From: Streptomyces avicenniae | GTDB lineage: Bacteria > Actinomycetota > Actinomycetes > Streptomycetales > Streptomycetaceae | Assembly: GCF_000719135.1 (NCBI RefSeq) | Contig: NZ_JOEK01000009.1 | Span: forward strand, 186,001-250,000 | Reading direction: 5' to 3' | Length of the DNA: 64,000 nucleotides | Shown here: in pieces, positions 63,549-64,000 of the stretch | Numbering within the stretch: position 1 is the first letter of the stretch | Layout: each line of letters begins with the position of its first letter | The notes under the pieces: model-generated | The model's input: only the letters and a program-made list of their open reading frames with translations | The model's database searches: none | What the model was told of the DNA's origin: nothing | Translations under genes and position numbers: made by a program

Positions 63549-63756
63549 GGGGTGAAGGCCGGGGTCCCGCGCCAGCTCGCGTGCGCCCAGACCGGCGCAG
63601 TTGACGATCACCGAGGCCGGGGCAGCGTCCGCGAGTGACGCCAGGCACCTGTTCGGCGATCACACGCACCGGGATGCCCGCCTCGGCGAGAACAACGGCG
63701 GTGGTCAGTCCCGCCACCCCAGCTCCGACAACGACGACGCGCCCGACCGCGGTCAT
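63541..63756 (-). pseudogene. D-amino-acid-oxidase-like gene remnant, deleted and frameshifted
   Basis: From ATG 63756 the frame reads a normal oxidase start with an FAD motif (GRVVVVGAGVAGLTTAVVLA). About 37 codons in, it jumps to a piece that belongs near residue 150 (ASVIVNCAGLGARELARDPG, then LHPIRGQ), now in the +1 frame. The rest is missing where it meets the XRE stub. Roughly 110 residues in the middle and over half of the protein at the end are gone. Confidence 0.6.
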
Positions 63757-63853
63757 GACTCCAACCCTAGCGACCTGGTGCCGTCCGGGGGCCGCGCTCG
63801 GCAACGGGTTCCGGCCGGAGACTGCGCGGCGAGGGGGGCGGGTGGGCAGTGCG

Positions 63854-63888
63854 GCGGCCCGGTCTCCTGCGTGGGGAGACCGGGCCGC
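63854..63888. terminator. Strong hairpin near the window end
   Basis: A perfect 14-bp stem (63854-63867 with 63875-63888) with a 7-base loop. It probably ends a gene lying beyond the right edge, or the decayed oxidase region. Confidence 0.7.
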
Positions 63889-63897
63889 GTGTGCGGG

Positions 63898-63936
63898 CGC
63901 CGGTCCCGAGGCACGGCTGACGGCTCGGGACCGGCG
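63898..63936. terminator. Second tandem hairpin
   Basis: A perfect 13-bp stem (63898-63910 with 63924-63936) with a 13-base loop, 9 bases after the first hairpin. Together they form a tandem terminator. Three direct copies of GGTGGTGC follow at 63941-63964. Confidence 0.65.
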
Positions 63937-64000
63937 TCGCGGTGGTGCGGTGGTGCGGTGGTGCTGGCCGGGTGACCGGCCGTCCGTGCGGAGTGAGCCG

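Noticed and set aside
59400..63800. Insertion sequence or integrative element behind the rearrangements
   Set aside because: No transposase, integrase, tRNA attachment site or terminal repeat is visible within the window.
63941..63964. Three GGTGGTGC copies as a CRISPR or satellite array
   Set aside because: Units are 8 bases, directly adjacent and only three. It is a simple tandem repeat.

Overview
The window is high-GC actinobacterial DNA. GTG and TTG starts, ATGA/GTGA stop-start overlaps, a complete conservon with paired P450 genes, an OpcA gene and DUF6879/XRE genes all point to Streptomyces or a close relative. I see no rRNA, tRNA, CRISPR array or transposase.

Layout. (1) 1-6200: a tightly coupled operon of three ADP-ribosylglycohydrolase-family proteins, a ribokinase-type kinase, a CaiB/BaiF CoA-transferase and a CitE-type CoA-ester lyase, followed by a GNAT remnant. 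(2) 6.5-9.1 kb: a geranylgeranyl-reductase-type flavoprotein and an aldo/keto reductase on the minus strand. (3) 9.4-16 kb: a three-subunit membrane formate dehydrogenase with Cys in place of selenocysteine, then a zinc dehydrogenase of the glutathione-independent formaldehyde dehydrogenase type. Together these could oxidise formaldehyde to CO2. (4) 16.1-21.5 kb: ABC transporters and an acetamidase/formamidase. (5) 21.6-27.1 kb: a polymorphic RHS toxin with an ESX-type N-terminus and a nuclease-like C-terminus, plus a coupled Imm26-like immunity gene. Both carry the rare TTA codon. (6) 27.3-33.7 kb: a Gfo/Idh/MocA oxidoreductase, a Ddn-hemerythrin fusion, and the tyrosine-catabolic operon hppD-hmgA-fahA with a divergent Lrp/AsnC regulator. 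(7) 33.7-43.7 kb: AzlCD with a divergent Lrp regulator, an MMPL exporter, and an AbgT transporter plus amidohydrolase with a divergent two-HTH AsnC regulator. (8) 43.7-48.4 kb: zwf-opcA-pgi-phosphatase. The zwf gene has an in-frame deletion of its RIDHYLGKE substrate site. (9) 48.4-49.8 kb: about 1.4 kb with no convincing gene. (10) 49.8-55.1 kb: a conservon (cvnA-D) with a CYP157-like P450 lacking ExxR and a normal CYP154-like P450. (11) 55.2-59.6 kb: GNAT, P-loop kinase, MerR regulator, aldo/keto reductase and gnd. (12) 59.4-64 kb: an accessory patch of overlapping small genes, an inverted diverged duplicate, an XRE regulator, a DUF6879 gene, and remnants of an XRE gene and a D-amino-acid-oxidase-like gene.

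The strongest points for follow-up are the Zwf missing its substrate-binding motif inside an otherwise intact operon, the ADP-ribosylglycohydrolase/kinase/CoA operon whose substrate is unknown, the TTA-marked RHS toxin/immunity pair, and four clean regulatory palindromes beside Lrp/AsnC genes or the Ddn-hemerythrin gene. Function assignments come from motif recognition only; no searches were run.
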